From DASPKX01 sp035627835 (GTDB taxonomy: Bacteria; Verrucomicrobiota; Verrucomicrobiia; Limisphaerales; SXQI01), in NCBI GenBank assembly GCA_035627835.1, contig DASPKX010000157.1, positions 1 to 31,144 on the forward strand: DNA of 31,144 nucleotides, written 5' to 3'. A program made the position numbers and the translations under genes. The notes under the pieces are model-generated. The model was given only the letters and a program-made list of their open reading frames with translations. It did no database searches and had not been told where the DNA came from. Shown here piece after piece: positions 1-7,663 of this stretch. Each line of letters opens with the position of its first letter. Position 1 is the first letter of the stretch.

Positions 1-359
1 CTGTCGTCGTCAAAGCTCTCCTCAAGCATCGCGACGCGCGCATGGGCGTTTGCCTCGATGCCGGTTGGATCGCGAGCGCTCGCCTGGATCCCTCAAAGGT
101 TTACGAGGAATATCAGGGCCGCGTGTTCGACATTCACCTCAAGGACAAGAAGGTCCACAGCACGGAACGTGGTGATGTGGCAACCGACGTGTTTATCGGA
201 CAGGGCGATGCGAATATCGCTAAGCTGTTGAAGACCGTTTCCGCCTCTGGCTACGATGGCGTGTTGGCTATCGAAACGGACAATGATCTGAAAGACCCAA
301 CGCAGCACATCGAAAATGCCTGGGCATTCCTGAAAGAGCAGGGCGCGAAGACGGAGTAA
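1..359 (+). CDS. Sugar phosphate isomerase/epimerase, C-terminal part (5' end outside window)
   Basis: The reading frame is already open at base 3 and runs to TAA at 357-359, so only the last ~118 residues are present. The visible part has the layout of the C-terminal half of xylose-isomerase-like TIM-barrel proteins: a 'GVCLDAGW' strand, a 'DPSKVYEEY' helix, then 'RVFDIHLKD', where His and Asp of the HxKD strand usually bind the metal, and a final strand 'GVLAIETDND' with a conserved acidic residue. Family members isomerise or epimerise sugars or inositols in the cytoplasm, often next to sugar dehydrogenases. The substrate cannot be told from this fragment. A strong intrinsic terminator follows 75 bases after the stop, so this is the end of a transcription unit. 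The family is fairly secure; the exact activity is unknown. Confidence 0.8.
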   Translation, partial: VVVKALLKHRDARMGVCLDAGWIASARLDPSKVYEEYQGRVFDIHLKDKKVHSTERGDVATDVFIGQGDANIAKLLKTVSASGYDGVLAIETDNDLKDPTQHIENAWAFLKEQGAKTE

Positions 360-433
360 CCTCCTACTTCCGGCGCACGGCTGGCCGTCTCCTTGGCACG
401 GCCGCCGGACCGTCGTTAGACTTAGATTCTGAA

Positions 434-457
434 GGGCGCGAGCAATCGCGCCCTTTT
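434..457 (+). terminator. Intrinsic terminator after the isomerase gene
   Basis: GGGCGCGA and TCGCGCCC form a perfect 8-bp stem around a 4-base GCAA loop and are followed by TTTT. It lies between the isomerase stop and the stop of the convergent small gene at 460, so it may also slow transcription from the other side, although the minus-strand side has only a weak T tract. Confidence 0.8.
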
Positions 458-459
458 GC

Positions 460-708
460 TTACGTCGGCAGGTTGTCCCGCTCCCAGCGAATCTCCGCTG
501 CGTCCTGACCTTGCAGCGCGCTTCTTAGGATTTCTACGAGCTTAGGCGAAGCGCCTTTCTTCTCGAAATCCTCAATTGTTTCTTTCTGGAGGTAGTAATC
601 GGGATCATCAAGCTCTTCCTCTTCGAGGTGCTCCACCAGAAAGTTGAGGTCGTTTTCCGAGATCCGGCCGAGCAATTCGTTGCTCGACTTGTTGTAGATT
701 TTAATCAT
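460..708 (-). CDS. Small conserved hypothetical protein (82 aa)
   Basis: The protein starts MIKIYNKSSNELLGRISE at an ATG preceded by a purine-rich GCAAGGGGA Shine-Dalgarno, which is why this start is preferred over an upstream one at 756. The sequence is very acidic in the middle (EHLEEEELDDPDYYL) and ends in a helical stretch with 'GASPKLVEILRSAL'. Short soluble proteins of this pattern occur in several bacterial phyla; some databases carry the odd label galactosyldiacylglycerol synthase for look-alikes, which I consider unreliable because there is no glycosyltransferase fold in 82 residues. It lies 19 bases downstream of the membrane-protein gene on the same strand, so the two are probably co-transcribed. 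The gene is likely real; its function is unknown. Confidence 0.7.
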   Translation of the reverse strand: MIKIYNKSSNELLGRISENDLNFLVEHLEEEELDDPDYYLQKETIEDFEKKGASPKLVEILRSALQGQDAAEIRWERDNLPT

Positions 709-727
709 TCCCCTTGCTCCCTGAAAT

Positions 728-1357
728 TTAACGCAGAGTCTGAAGCCGTTGATCACGCTGGCTGTGCAGTTCGACGCGCACCGGGCGCACCATTTGCAAC
801 GCGGCGTGCGCGAGGAAGAGTATGCCGCTCAGTTCCAGCGCCCAGTTCATCTTGAATCCTCCAAGCTGCAATCCGAGTAGTTGATCCACGTGGTGGAATG
901 AGGACGCGCGAATCAAAACGAATGCCATGATGAACAGAATCCCAGCGCAGAGTTGCCAATTTCTTCGCAGAATTTCCTGGTACCGCGTGTAAACTCCCCA
1001 AAGCACGGCGGCGCTCGCGAATGCGAGCGCGATGATGAAAAATGTCTGGAGAATGCGCCGATGCTCGTACCAGCCTTCTGAAATCACTAACCTCCGCAGC
1101 GAGATGGTCAACCAGCTTTGTAGATCCAACTGCTTGTTGAGTCCCAGGAACGCCATCACAATCGTTGCGCCGAGCCAGAAGAGCCAATCGCCCGCCCCTG
1201 CGCGTCTTTGAGTGGTCGTCACCCGGGCGCACAGTCCCGCCGCGATGAAGTAACAAAGCACCGTCAGCCACCCCATCAAGGTGGGATCGCCGATGCCTGG
1301 GGTCCAGACGTCACCGTCAGTGAATCCGAATAAGGGGCTGATTAGCTGCAAATCCAT
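728..1357 (-). CDS. Integral membrane protein of unknown function (209 aa)
   Basis: The chosen ATG (MDLQLISPLFGF) has GGAGAG five to ten bases upstream; an alternative start lies at 1375. The protein has about five or six hydrophobic segments: near residues 27-45, 60-78, 105-125, 135-155 and 170-190. Between segments 2 and 3 is a polar loop 'LNKQLDLQSWLT...RRLVISEGWYEHRR', and between later segments 'RASSFHHVDQLLG' with a His pair, both probably facing the same side of the membrane. No enzyme or transporter motif is recognised. It stands at the head of a two-gene unit with the small acidic protein downstream. Database relatives with this layout are usually hypothetical. I am confident it is a real inner-membrane protein and not confident about any role. 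Confidence 0.7.
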   Translation of the reverse strand: MDLQLISPLFGFTDGDVWTPGIGDPTLMGWLTVLCYFIAAGLCARVTTTQRRAGAGDWLFWLGATIVMAFLGLNKQLDLQSWLTISLRRLVISEGWYEHRRILQTFFIIALAFASAAVLWGVYTRYQEILRRNWQLCAGILFIMAFVLIRASSFHHVDQLLGLQLGGFKMNWALELSGILFLAHAALQMVRPVRVELHSQRDQRLQTLR

Positions 1358-1411
1358 TGCTCTCCAATCCAACACTGCTCTTTTGCAGAGTGGTTCCAGA
1401 GTAGAGCACGA

Positions 1412-1427
1412 GATTGCTCCAGCAATC
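1412..1427. promoter_or_regulatory. Perfect 7-bp dyad upstream of the membrane-protein gene
   Basis: GATTGCT-CC-AGCAATC is a perfect inverted repeat with a two-base centre, 55-70 bases upstream of the ATG at 1357 (minus strand). The centre is too short for a hairpin loop, which suits a dimeric DNA-binding protein better than a terminator. The rest of 1376-1492, between this gene and the end of ruvB, shows no other clear signal. Confidence 0.3.
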
Positions 1428-1492
1428 AGTGTCGCCTATGAGGAAAGGCGCCTCCCAATAGAGCAGGGGGGCTCAGGGATTTGATGATACGC

Positions 1493-2512
1493 TCACAGAA
1501 GCCGCGCTTGGGAGCCCTCGGACGGCCGCACGCCAAGCTTCTTGTAGGTAAGCTCCGTCGCCACGCGCCCTTGAGGAGTGCGATGAAGATAACCTTCCAT
1601 GATCAGGTATGGCTCATACACTTCCTCGATCGTGTCAGGCTCCTCGCCGACCGTTACCGCCAACGAATTCACGCCCACGGGGCCGCCGCTGAATTTGTAG
1701 ATGATCGCTTCGAGAATCCGCTTATCCATTTCATCGAGCCCATTTTCGTCGATCTCGAGCAGCGCGAGCGCTTGTTGCGCCACCGCCAGCGTGACGCGCC
1801 CATCGCTCCTTACTTGCGCGTAATCTCGCACACGCCGAAGCAGGTTGTTGGCGATGCGCGGTGTTCCTCGGCTTCGGCGCGCAATCTCCAGCGCCGCGCC
1901 TTCCTCGATGTCGATCTTCAACAACCCTGCGGATCGCACCACAATCTTCTGTAACTGCGCCGCGTTGTAATAATCCATCCGCTCCCGAACAGGGAACCGG
2001 GTCAGCAACGGCGCGGACAGCAATCCGCTTCGGGTCGTCGCGCCGATCAGAGTAAACTTGGGCAATGCCAGTCGAATGCTCCGCGCGTTCGGCCCCTGGT
2101 CGATGATAATGTCCAGCTTGAAGTCCTCCATAGCTGGATAGAGATACTCCTCAATCGTCTTCTGCAGCCGATGGATTTCGTCGATGAAAAGAACGTCGCC
2201 TTCCTCAAGATTTGTAAGCAGCCCCGCGAGGTCTCCTGCCTTTTCGATGGTCGGTCCACTCGTCGAACGGAACGTTGCTCCCATGGCGCGAGCGATAATT
2301 GCGGCCAAGGTGGTTTTGCCCAACCCAGGCGGCCCATTGAGCAGAATATGGTCCAGCGGCTCCTTCCGCTGCTTGGCCGCTTCAACCGCGATCTCCAGGC
2401 GCTCCTTAACCTTAGCCTGTCCAGTGAACTCCGCGAAGTGGGACGGACGCAGCGTCTGCTCCAATGCTGGATCAGGCTTTGTTAGGACATCAGTGACCAT
2501 GCGCTCAGACAT
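1493..2512 (-). CDS. ruvB: Holliday junction branch migration ATPase RuvB
   Basis: RuvB is the hexameric AAA+ motor that, with RuvA, drives branch migration of Holliday junctions during recombinational repair. At 339 residues it has the normal family length. Seen in order: the N-terminal 'LRPSHFAEFTGQ', Walker A 'GPPGLGKTT' near residue 60, Walker B with 'DVLFIDEIHRL' near residue 105, the RuvA-contacting beta-hairpin region 'IDQGPNARSIRL', sensor 1 'TLIGATTRSG', the arginine-finger region 'APLLTRFP', and the winged-helix end 'EPYLIMEGYLHRTPQGR'. ruvA and ruvC are not next to it, which is common. The ATG at 2512 has no strong Shine-Dalgarno, and the Met at residue 5 is an alternative start. 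Confidence 0.97.
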   Translation of the reverse strand: MSERMVTDVLTKPDPALEQTLRPSHFAEFTGQAKVKERLEIAVEAAKQRKEPLDHILLNGPPGLGKTTLAAIIARAMGATFRSTSGPTIEKAGDLAGLLTNLEEGDVLFIDEIHRLQKTIEEYLYPAMEDFKLDIIIDQGPNARSIRLALPKFTLIGATTRSGLLSAPLLTRFPVRERMDYYNAAQLQKIVVRSAGLLKIDIEEGAALEIARRSRGTPRIANNLLRRVRDYAQVRSDGRVTLAVAQQALALLEIDENGLDEMDKRILEAIIYKFSGGPVGVNSLAVTVGEEPDTIEEVYEPYLIMEGYLHRTPQGRVATELTYKKLGVRPSEGSQARLL

Positions 2513-2574
2513 GTGGCAGACGGAGCCTAAGCCCCGCGACGCTTGAGTAAACGGAAATCACAGATCGATGGTAG

Positions 2575-2593
2575 GCCCGGTCACCGACCGGGC
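2575..2593. terminator. GC-rich hairpin downstream of the carbamoyltransferase cassette
   Basis: GCCCGGTC and GACCGGGC form a perfect 8-bp stem around a three-base loop, 17 bases past the DUF5989 stop. There is no T tract on either strand, so it may be an RNA-stabilising 3' hairpin or a Rho-dependent end rather than an intrinsic terminator. The rest of 2513-2609 has no other clear feature. Confidence 0.35.
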
Positions 2594-2609
2594 GTCCTGA
2601 AACTGCCGA

Positions 2610-2768
2610 TTAAAAAAGGCTGTAAATGAAGGGCGCCAGAGCAGATCCCTTCGCCATCACCAGGAACATCCCCATGATCAGCAGGAAGAACACAATCGGC
2701 GCGAGCCACCACTTTTTCCTCACACGCAGGAAGTTCCAAAACTCCTTCAGGATGGCTAGTTTGTTCAT
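2610..2768 (-). CDS. DUF5989 family small membrane protein (52 aa)
   Basis: This short gene starts MNKLAILKEFWNFLRVRK and ends GSALAPFIYSLF before TAA. It has a positively charged amphipathic N-terminus with several Trp residues, one transmembrane helix (about residues 22-39, PIVFFLLIMGMFLVM), and the C-terminal 'GSALAPFIY' signature I associate with DUF5989. Its ATG overlaps the TGA of the SGNH gene in an ATGA junction, so translation is probably coupled. DUF5989 genes are known to accompany carbamoyltransferase and SxtJ genes, which is the arrangement here. The family has no known activity; a membrane scaffold or accessory role for the carbamoyltransferase system is inferred. The start choice is secure because of the overlap. 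Confidence 0.85.
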   Translation of the reverse strand: MNKLAILKEFWNFLRVRKKWWLAPIVFFLLIMGMFLVMAKGSALAPFIYSLF

Positions 2769-3772
2769 AGTTTGAGTTCCTTCGAAATGGTCTGATACAG
2801 CTTTTCAGCGATGATCTCGTTGCCTTCCACATTGAAGTGCACCGGGTCCGCTTCCAAATACAGCTTTTCACCTTTGGGCGCGATCGCTTCTGTCACATCC
2901 ACCACAGCAGCGTTCTTCTCCTTCTGCATCGCCAACTTTGCCTGTCCAGGCAGGTGCGGTGGGGCAGGGGGAAGGTCATTTAACGTGGGAAGGACAAGGA
3001 AAATTGGGGTCACGCCCTTCTTCACCGCGGCCTCATGTATCCGCTCCAGGCTCGCTCGGTAAACCGCCGCTGGATCGCTCTGCTGCTGTTCCTTAAACAG
3101 CTCATCCCGTTTCGGGTCAACCGGAATGAACTTCGTCCGATGCTTCTGGTAAAAGCTCTCCAGCTTCACCTCAATAATGTAGTGATAGAGGGCAAACCGC
3201 CGCAGGAAGTTTTTCAGCCAAACCCGCCGCTTGAAGGCCGCCACAAACTCAGGGCTGTTCTTATCTGAGAATTGAGTCCAGAGATTCGCGTCCCCGACCA
3301 CCACAATATCTGGCTCATACGAAACACCTTCGGTTTCGAAGAACATGGCCATCTGCGGATACGACCACGCGTTTACCCCCGCATTGATAACCTCCACTTT
3401 CTTAGCGGAACCCAATTTGTCCTGTAGCAGTTTCTCCAGCCGCCCAGAGAATGTCTCTTCCGCTGACAAACCCCACCCAAATGTTCGCGAATCGCCCAGT
3501 GTGAGTATCCTCAAATGATTCGCCGGCTTCGGGACGGCAAACTCCGGCCCGCGTGTGCCGCGCGAATTTGTGACCACCGGCTTTCTCCCGATTTTGGTGT
3601 AACGCTCCTGGTTTGGCTTCAACCGCCAATACAGCGTCGAATGCGGCTCATACAATTCGATGTTGCCGTAACCCGCGATTCTAAGCCCCGCTTCTGCCAG
3701 GAAAACGCAAAGGAAGAAAACGAATACCGACAGGCCCAGATTAATCAGCAGCGCCTTGACCTTCGGCTTCAT
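2765..3772 (-). CDS. Membrane-anchored SGNH/GDSL-type hydrolase
   Basis: The 335-residue protein starts at the ATG of a TGATG junction with the SxtJ gene (MKPKVKALL); a longer ORF to 3829 is less likely. Residues 6-26 form a transmembrane anchor or uncleaved signal. Block I 'LTLGDSRTFGWG' puts the nucleophile Ser near residue 95, block II is 'INAGVNAWSY', and block V 'DPVHF' supplies Asp 309 and His 312, so the catalytic triad is complete. The block III position reads 'GDANLW', a variant of GxND. Such enzymes hydrolyse or transfer acyl and other ester groups on glycans or lipids. Between an SxtJ protein and a DUF5989 protein it probably modifies the same product as the carbamoyltransferase, on the outer face of the membrane; the substrate is unknown. 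Confidence 0.85.
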   Translation of the reverse strand: MKPKVKALLINLGLSVFVFFLCVFLAEAGLRIAGYGNIELYEPHSTLYWRLKPNQERYTKIGRKPVVTNSRGTRGPEFAVPKPANHLRILTLGDSRTFGWGLSAEETFSGRLEKLLQDKLGSAKKVEVINAGVNAWSYPQMAMFFETEGVSYEPDIVVVGDANLWTQFSDKNSPEFVAAFKRRVWLKNFLRRFALYHYIIEVKLESFYQKHRTKFIPVDPKRDELFKEQQQSDPAAVYRASLERIHEAAVKKGVTPIFLVLPTLNDLPPAPPHLPGQAKLAMQKEKNAAVVDVTEAIAPKGEKLYLEADPVHFNVEGNEIIAEKLYQTISKELKL

Positions 3773-4188
3773 CAGAACTGCTCCTCGTACCGCGTGGCCG
3801 GAACGGCAGCGGTCGATCTCTCCGTCCAATAGCTCGGAGCAGACTTATCCAACCGCCGAGTCATGAAATCTTTCCCAGCAAGCCTTGCAATCAACCCAAT
3901 CGGCGTGATCACCACAAAGTAAAAGAGAGTCAAAAGAACCGTCGAAACCACGAACCCCATCACTAGCGCCATCGCCATCCACGCCAGGTAAACCCTCCGC
4001 AGAGCCTGCGGTGCAATGAGCCCCAGCAGCATCAGTGGCGCGCCGACTCCCAGGAACCATGGGCCAACTACCTTTCCGCGATACAAAAACCACGCGCCTA
4101 GCGCTGCGAAAATGCCTCCTACCAACAGGCCGAAGTTTCGCAGCTCGCGTTTGCCAGTCTTAAGTTCCTTTAGATCGCGGGCTATCAT
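3772..4188 (-). CDS. SxtJ-like small membrane protein
   Basis: A 138-residue protein with four hydrophobic helices in two pairs (about 20-37, 43-60, 68-90 and a stretch to 100). The C-terminus carries 'PIGLIARLAGKDFMTRRLD', then 'APSYW', which is the pattern I recognise from SxtJ-family proteins named after the saxitoxin cluster. It follows the carbamoyltransferase stop by 12 bases and its own stop overlaps the next start by one base (TGATG), so the genes are translationally coupled. SxtJ proteins have no proven enzymatic role and almost always sit beside NodU/CmcH-type carbamoyltransferases. A membrane docking role for that enzyme is inferred, not shown. Confidence 0.75.
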   Translation of the reverse strand: MIARDLKELKTGKRELRNFGLLVGGIFAALGAWFLYRGKVVGPWFLGVGAPLMLLGLIAPQALRRVYLAWMAMALVMGFVVSTVLLTLFYFVVITPIGLIARLAGKDFMTRRLDKSAPSYWTERSTAAVPATRYEEQF

Positions 4189-4200
4189 CAGTGACTCGCT

Positions 4201-6057
4201 TTAATCCAACTCAAACTCCCGCAGCCAATCAATATCTTTGTCGAGTGGCTTCTGGTCTTTTTTCTCAAGGAGGAAATTGCCCACTATCAAGTAATCCATG
4301 TTTGTCCGCATGAAGCACATAAACGCATGCTCCGGCGTGCAAACGATCGGCTCTCCGCGCACGTTGAACGAAGTGTTGATGATGACCGGGCACCCATGCC
4401 GCTTCTCCATCTCCTTGATCAAATCGTAATAGCGCGGGCTGTAGTTCGCTGTGACGGTCTGCACTCGCGCGGAATAATCCACGTGCGTCACAGCAGGAAT
4501 CTTCGACCGCAACTGGAGCAGTTTCTCTAACCCAAACTTTCCGTCACTCCCCGGCGGCAGCGGCACCTTCTGCGACTCCGCTATCGGCGCCACCAGCAAC
4601 ATGTACGGGCTGTCGCTCTCAAGCTCGAAGTAGTCCGCAACCCTTTCGCGCAGCACAGATGGGGCAAAGGGGCGGAAACTTTCGCGGAACTTGATCTTGA
4701 GGTTCATCACCTCCTGCATCTTCGCCGAACGCGCGTCACCAATGATCGACCGTCCACCGAGCGCGCGCGGGCCGAACTCCATGCGCCCCTGGAACCAGCC
4801 AATAACTTTGTCCTGCGCAATCAAGTCAGCGATCCTTGGCGCGATCTCCGCATCCTCCAACTCGGTGAACGCCACGTTCTGCGCCTTGAAGAACTCTCGT
4901 GTTTCCTCACGGCTAAAAGCAGGCCCCAAGTACGATCCCCGCTGGCTGTCGTCCTTCTCGTTCGCCGTGCGCGGGTTGCCGAGATACTGGTGCCACGCAA
5001 ACAACGCTGCTCCCAGGGCCCCGCCTGCGTCTCCCGCAGCGGGTTGAATCCAAATCTCGTCAAAAATGCCCTCGCGAAGAATTCGTCCGTTGGCGACGCA
5101 GTTCAGAGCCACTCCGCCCGCCAGGCAAAGCTTCCGCTTCCCCGTCTTCGCGCGCACATGCCGCGCCATCCGGAACATGATCTCCTCCGTGACATCCTGG
5201 ACCGAGCGTGCCAGGTCCATGTCCCGTTGCGTGAGTTTTGATTCCGGTTTTCGTGGGGGACCGCCAAAAAGTTTATGGAACTTCTCACTCGTCATGGTCA
5301 AACCCACGCCGTAGTTGAAGTAATCCATGTTCAACCGAAACGACCCGTCCTCCTTCAAGTCGAGCAGATGCTCGTAAATCTCTTTCGTGTAACGCGGCTC
5401 ACCGTACGGCGCGAGCCCCATCAATTTGTATTCGCCTGAATTGACGCGAAACCCGGTGTAATAAGTAAACGCGGAGTAAAGCAGCCCAAGAGAGTGGGGG
5501 AACTGCATCTCGCCAAGCAGTTGAATCTTGTTTCCCTCACCGTAGCCAAAACTCGTTGTCGTCCATTCACCGACGCCGTCGACCGTGAGGAATGCCGCTT
5601 CCTTATAAGGCGAAGGAAAGAATGCTGAGGCCGCATGCGACTCGTGATGCTCGGGGAACAGGATCTTGCCGGTAAATCCAAGCTCCTGCTGGATGATGCT
5701 CTTCATCCAGATCTTCTCTTTGATCCAAATCGGAATGGCCTTCAAGAACGAGTTTAACCCCGCCGGCGCATACGCGAGATAGCTGTGCAGAATGCGGTCG
5801 AACTTCAGAAACGGCTTCTCGTAAAACGCAACAAAGCTCAAGTCTGCCACCGTCATCCCCGCTTCCTTCAAGCAATACTCCACTGCTTTGTGCGGGAACG
5901 CTGCGTCATGCTTCTTGCGAGTGAACCGCTCTTCCTGCGCAGCGGCCAGAATCTCGCCGTTCTTCACCAAAGCGGCGGCGCTGTCGTGGTAAAAAGCTGA
6001 AATTCCAAGGATGTAAACATCGGCGCTCTTGGCGCCCGCCGGACGGGACTGCTGCAT
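4201..6057 (-). CDS. NodU/CmcH/SxtI-type carbamoyltransferase
   Basis: This enzyme family transfers the carbamoyl group of carbamoyl phosphate, via carbamoyl-adenylate, to a hydroxyl group of a sugar or natural product. The 618 residues cover the whole two-domain protein. The N-terminal YrdC/Kae1-like ASKHA domain begins 'YILGISAFYHDSAAA' near residue 15, contains the metal-binding 'HHESH' near 137-141 and 'DGVGEW' near 160-165; 'GGVALNCVANGRI' and 'QGRMEFGPRALGGRSI' follow. The C-terminal part has 'INTSFNVRGEPIV'. About 13 extra residues precede the usual family start, so the ATG at 6057 is uncertain, but no better in-frame start is seen. It heads the four-gene cassette. The acceptor is unknown: nothing nearby makes an obvious antibiotic or Nod factor, so a cell-envelope glycan is a reasonable guess. 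Confidence 0.92.
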   Translation of the reverse strand: MQQSRPAGAKSADVYILGISAFYHDSAAALVKNGEILAAAQEERFTRKKHDAAFPHKAVEYCLKEAGMTVADLSFVAFYEKPFLKFDRILHSYLAYAPAGLNSFLKAIPIWIKEKIWMKSIIQQELGFTGKILFPEHHESHAASAFFPSPYKEAAFLTVDGVGEWTTTSFGYGEGNKIQLLGEMQFPHSLGLLYSAFTYYTGFRVNSGEYKLMGLAPYGEPRYTKEIYEHLLDLKEDGSFRLNMDYFNYGVGLTMTSEKFHKLFGGPPRKPESKLTQRDMDLARSVQDVTEEIMFRMARHVRAKTGKRKLCLAGGVALNCVANGRILREGIFDEIWIQPAAGDAGGALGAALFAWHQYLGNPRTANEKDDSQRGSYLGPAFSREETREFFKAQNVAFTELEDAEIAPRIADLIAQDKVIGWFQGRMEFGPRALGGRSIIGDARSAKMQEVMNLKIKFRESFRPFAPSVLRERVADYFELESDSPYMLLVAPIAESQKVPLPPGSDGKFGLEKLLQLRSKIPAVTHVDYSARVQTVTANYSPRYYDLIKEMEKRHGCPVIINTSFNVRGEPIVCTPEHAFMCFMRTNMDYLIVGNFLLEKKDQKPLDKDIDWLREFELD

Positions 6058-6074
6058 GGGATCGGATGTCGCTT

Positions 6075-6122
6075 TCAGTTGCGCGACACTTTGCCTGAGA
6101 GCCTCCCGTCAAAGAAACACAT
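6075..6122 (-). CDS. Possible 15-codon leader ORF upstream of the carbamoyltransferase
   Basis: ATG at 6122 is preceded by AAAGGAG at seven bases' spacing, the best ribosome-binding site in the area, and encodes MCFFDGRLSGKVSRN before TGA. It ends 17 bases upstream of the carbamoyltransferase ATG, which itself has no good Shine-Dalgarno. Translation of this short frame may deliver ribosomes to the next start. No family match is known to me and there is no attenuator hairpin, so it could also be a chance ORF. Confidence 0.3.
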   Translation of the reverse strand: MCFFDGRLSGKVSRN

Positions 6123-6309
6123 TTTTCAGCTCCTTTCCCTTGAACGGCTAGCCGTCACCCTGATTGCATTTTCTTGCGGCTGACCCTTTCGTGCTGTAAT
6201 GTTATCTCAGTTGACCGCAAGCTCGCTTCAGGGGCGCTAACTGCGCGCGTTGGAATTTTTCCGGTTTCCCGCAAAGGAATCCCACGAACTTCAGGTCACG
6301 TTAATTATT

Positions 6310-7545
6310 ATGTCATTCAGTCAACTGGGTTTATCCAAGGCTGTGCTCGAAGGCGTCACTGCCATGGGCTACGTCGAACCCACACCCATTCAATTGCGCG
6401 CCATTCCAATGTTTTTGGAAGGCAAAGATGTCATTGGCAGCGCTCAAACAGGCACCGGCAAAACCGCTGCGTTCGCTCTCCCCATTTTAAGCAAGCTTGA
6501 AGCTCACTCGAAGCAAGGCCCGCGCGCCCTTATGCTCGTCCCCACACGCGAACTCGCGCTGCAGGTCGAAACCGCAATCCACGACTTCTCCCGCTTCACC
6601 GACCTGCGCACGGTCGTCATCTATGGCGGTGTCGGTTACGGCCGCCAAACAGACGAGATGAAGAAGGGCGCGGACATCATTGTGGCGACCCCGGGCCGTC
6701 TTCTTGATCATATCGGGCGCGGAACCATTCGCCTCGAAAATATCCGATTCCTCGTCCTCGATGAAGCCGATCGCATGCTCGACATGGGCTTCCTCCCCGA
6801 TGTGCGCCGAATCATTCAACGTTGCGGCCGCAATCGCCAAACCGCGCTTTTCTCAGCCACATTGCCACCCGAGATTCAGGGTCTGGCCAAGTTCGCGATG
6901 CGCGACCCGCAAACCATCGAAGTCGCCCGCCGCCGCACGCCCGCTGAAAGCGTCAAGCACGTCATCTACCCGGTTGCCCAGGATCAAAAGGTTCAACTCC
7001 TGATGGAACTCCTGAACCGCGTCAATTACGAGTCCGTCATTGTTTTCTGCCGCACCAAATGGGAAGCGGACCGCATCAGCCGCACCTTGAAAAAGGCCAA
7101 CCACGCTGTTGCTGTCCTCCACTCGAACCGCACCCAGCGCGAGCGTGAGCAAGCCCTGAACGGCTTCCGCGACGGTCGATACGAAGTCCTCGTCGCGACA
7201 GACATCGCCTCCCGCGGCCTCGACGTCCCTGAAGTCAGCCACGTTATCAACTACGATGTGCCTCAACATCCAGAAGATTACGTCCACCGCATCGGTCGCA
7301 CCGGCCGAGCCCAATCAACGGGCGACGCCTTCACCTTGATGACGGCTGAAGACACCAAGCACGTCGCGGCAATTGAGCGTTACATCGGCAAAGAGATCGA
7401 GCGTTCGAAGCTCGAAAATTTCGAGTACAAGTACAGCGTGGTGTTGGACGACAAGAAAGACACCCGCCCTGTTAGGGATCGTCGCTTCGTCGGCGTCCGC
7501 TTATCGGGCGGCTACTACTTCGGGCCCGCTCGCCGCCGCAAGTAA
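6310..7545 (+). CDS. DEAD-box ATP-dependent RNA helicase (RhlE-like)
   Basis: All helicase motifs are present in order: Q motif (FSQLGLSKAV...PTPIQ), motif I 'AQTGTGKT', Ia 'PTRELA', Ib 'TPGR', motif II 'DEAD', motif III 'SAT', the RecA2 motif 'ATDIASRGLD' and motif VI 'HRIGRTGRA'. The protein remodels RNA duplexes, typically in ribosome assembly or cold adaptation, in the cytoplasm. At 411 residues it is a core helicase with only a short C-terminal tail ending in a basic 'ARRRK', lacking the long basic or RNA-binding extensions of CsdA or SrmB, so RhlE is the nearest named type. The ATG at 6310 begins right before the conserved MSFSQLGL; an upstream ATG at 6250 would add 20 residues that do not resemble the family. 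It is divergent from the carbamoyltransferase cassette. Confidence 0.93.
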   Translation: MSFSQLGLSKAVLEGVTAMGYVEPTPIQLRAIPMFLEGKDVIGSAQTGTGKTAAFALPILSKLEAHSKQGPRALMLVPTRELALQVETAIHDFSRFTDLRTVVIYGGVGYGRQTDEMKKGADIIVATPGRLLDHIGRGTIRLENIRFLVLDEADRMLDMGFLPDVRRIIQRCGRNRQTALFSATLPPEIQGLAKFAMRDPQTIEVARRRTPAESVKHVIYPVAQDQKVQLLMELLNRVNYESVIVFCRTKWEADRISRTLKKANHAVAVLHSNRTQREREQALNGFRDGRYEVLVATDIASRGLDVPEVSHVINYDVPQHPEDYVHRIGRTGRAQSTGDAFTLMTAEDTKHVAAIERYIGKEIERSKLENFEYKYSVVLDDKKDTRPVRDRRFVGVRLSGGYYFGPARRRK

Positions 7546-7580
7546 TCCGTCTATCCTCGCATCGTCTCCAGAATAGTCCT

Positions 7581-7610
7581 AAGCGTCACATCCATTTAGG
7601 TGTGCCGCTT
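7581..7610. terminator. Hairpin between convergent helicase and gspD genes
   Basis: AAGCG-t-CACA-t-CC, a loop ATTTA, then GG-TGTG-c-CGCTT form an interrupted stem of about 11 pairs, followed on the plus strand by TTCC and preceded by few A residues. It sits between the stops of two convergent genes, where a shared terminator is expected. The U tract is weak, so confidence is moderate. Confidence 0.45.
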
Positions 7611-7663
7611 TCCTCGTCGCTGCTGCGCGCGTGAAAGCGGGCGAAATGCGCGCCGGTGCGACC

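Noticed and set aside
2575..2593. Strong intrinsic terminator for the carbamoyltransferase cassette
   Set aside because: The stem is perfect but neither side has a T tract, so it is listed only as a hairpin of uncertain role.
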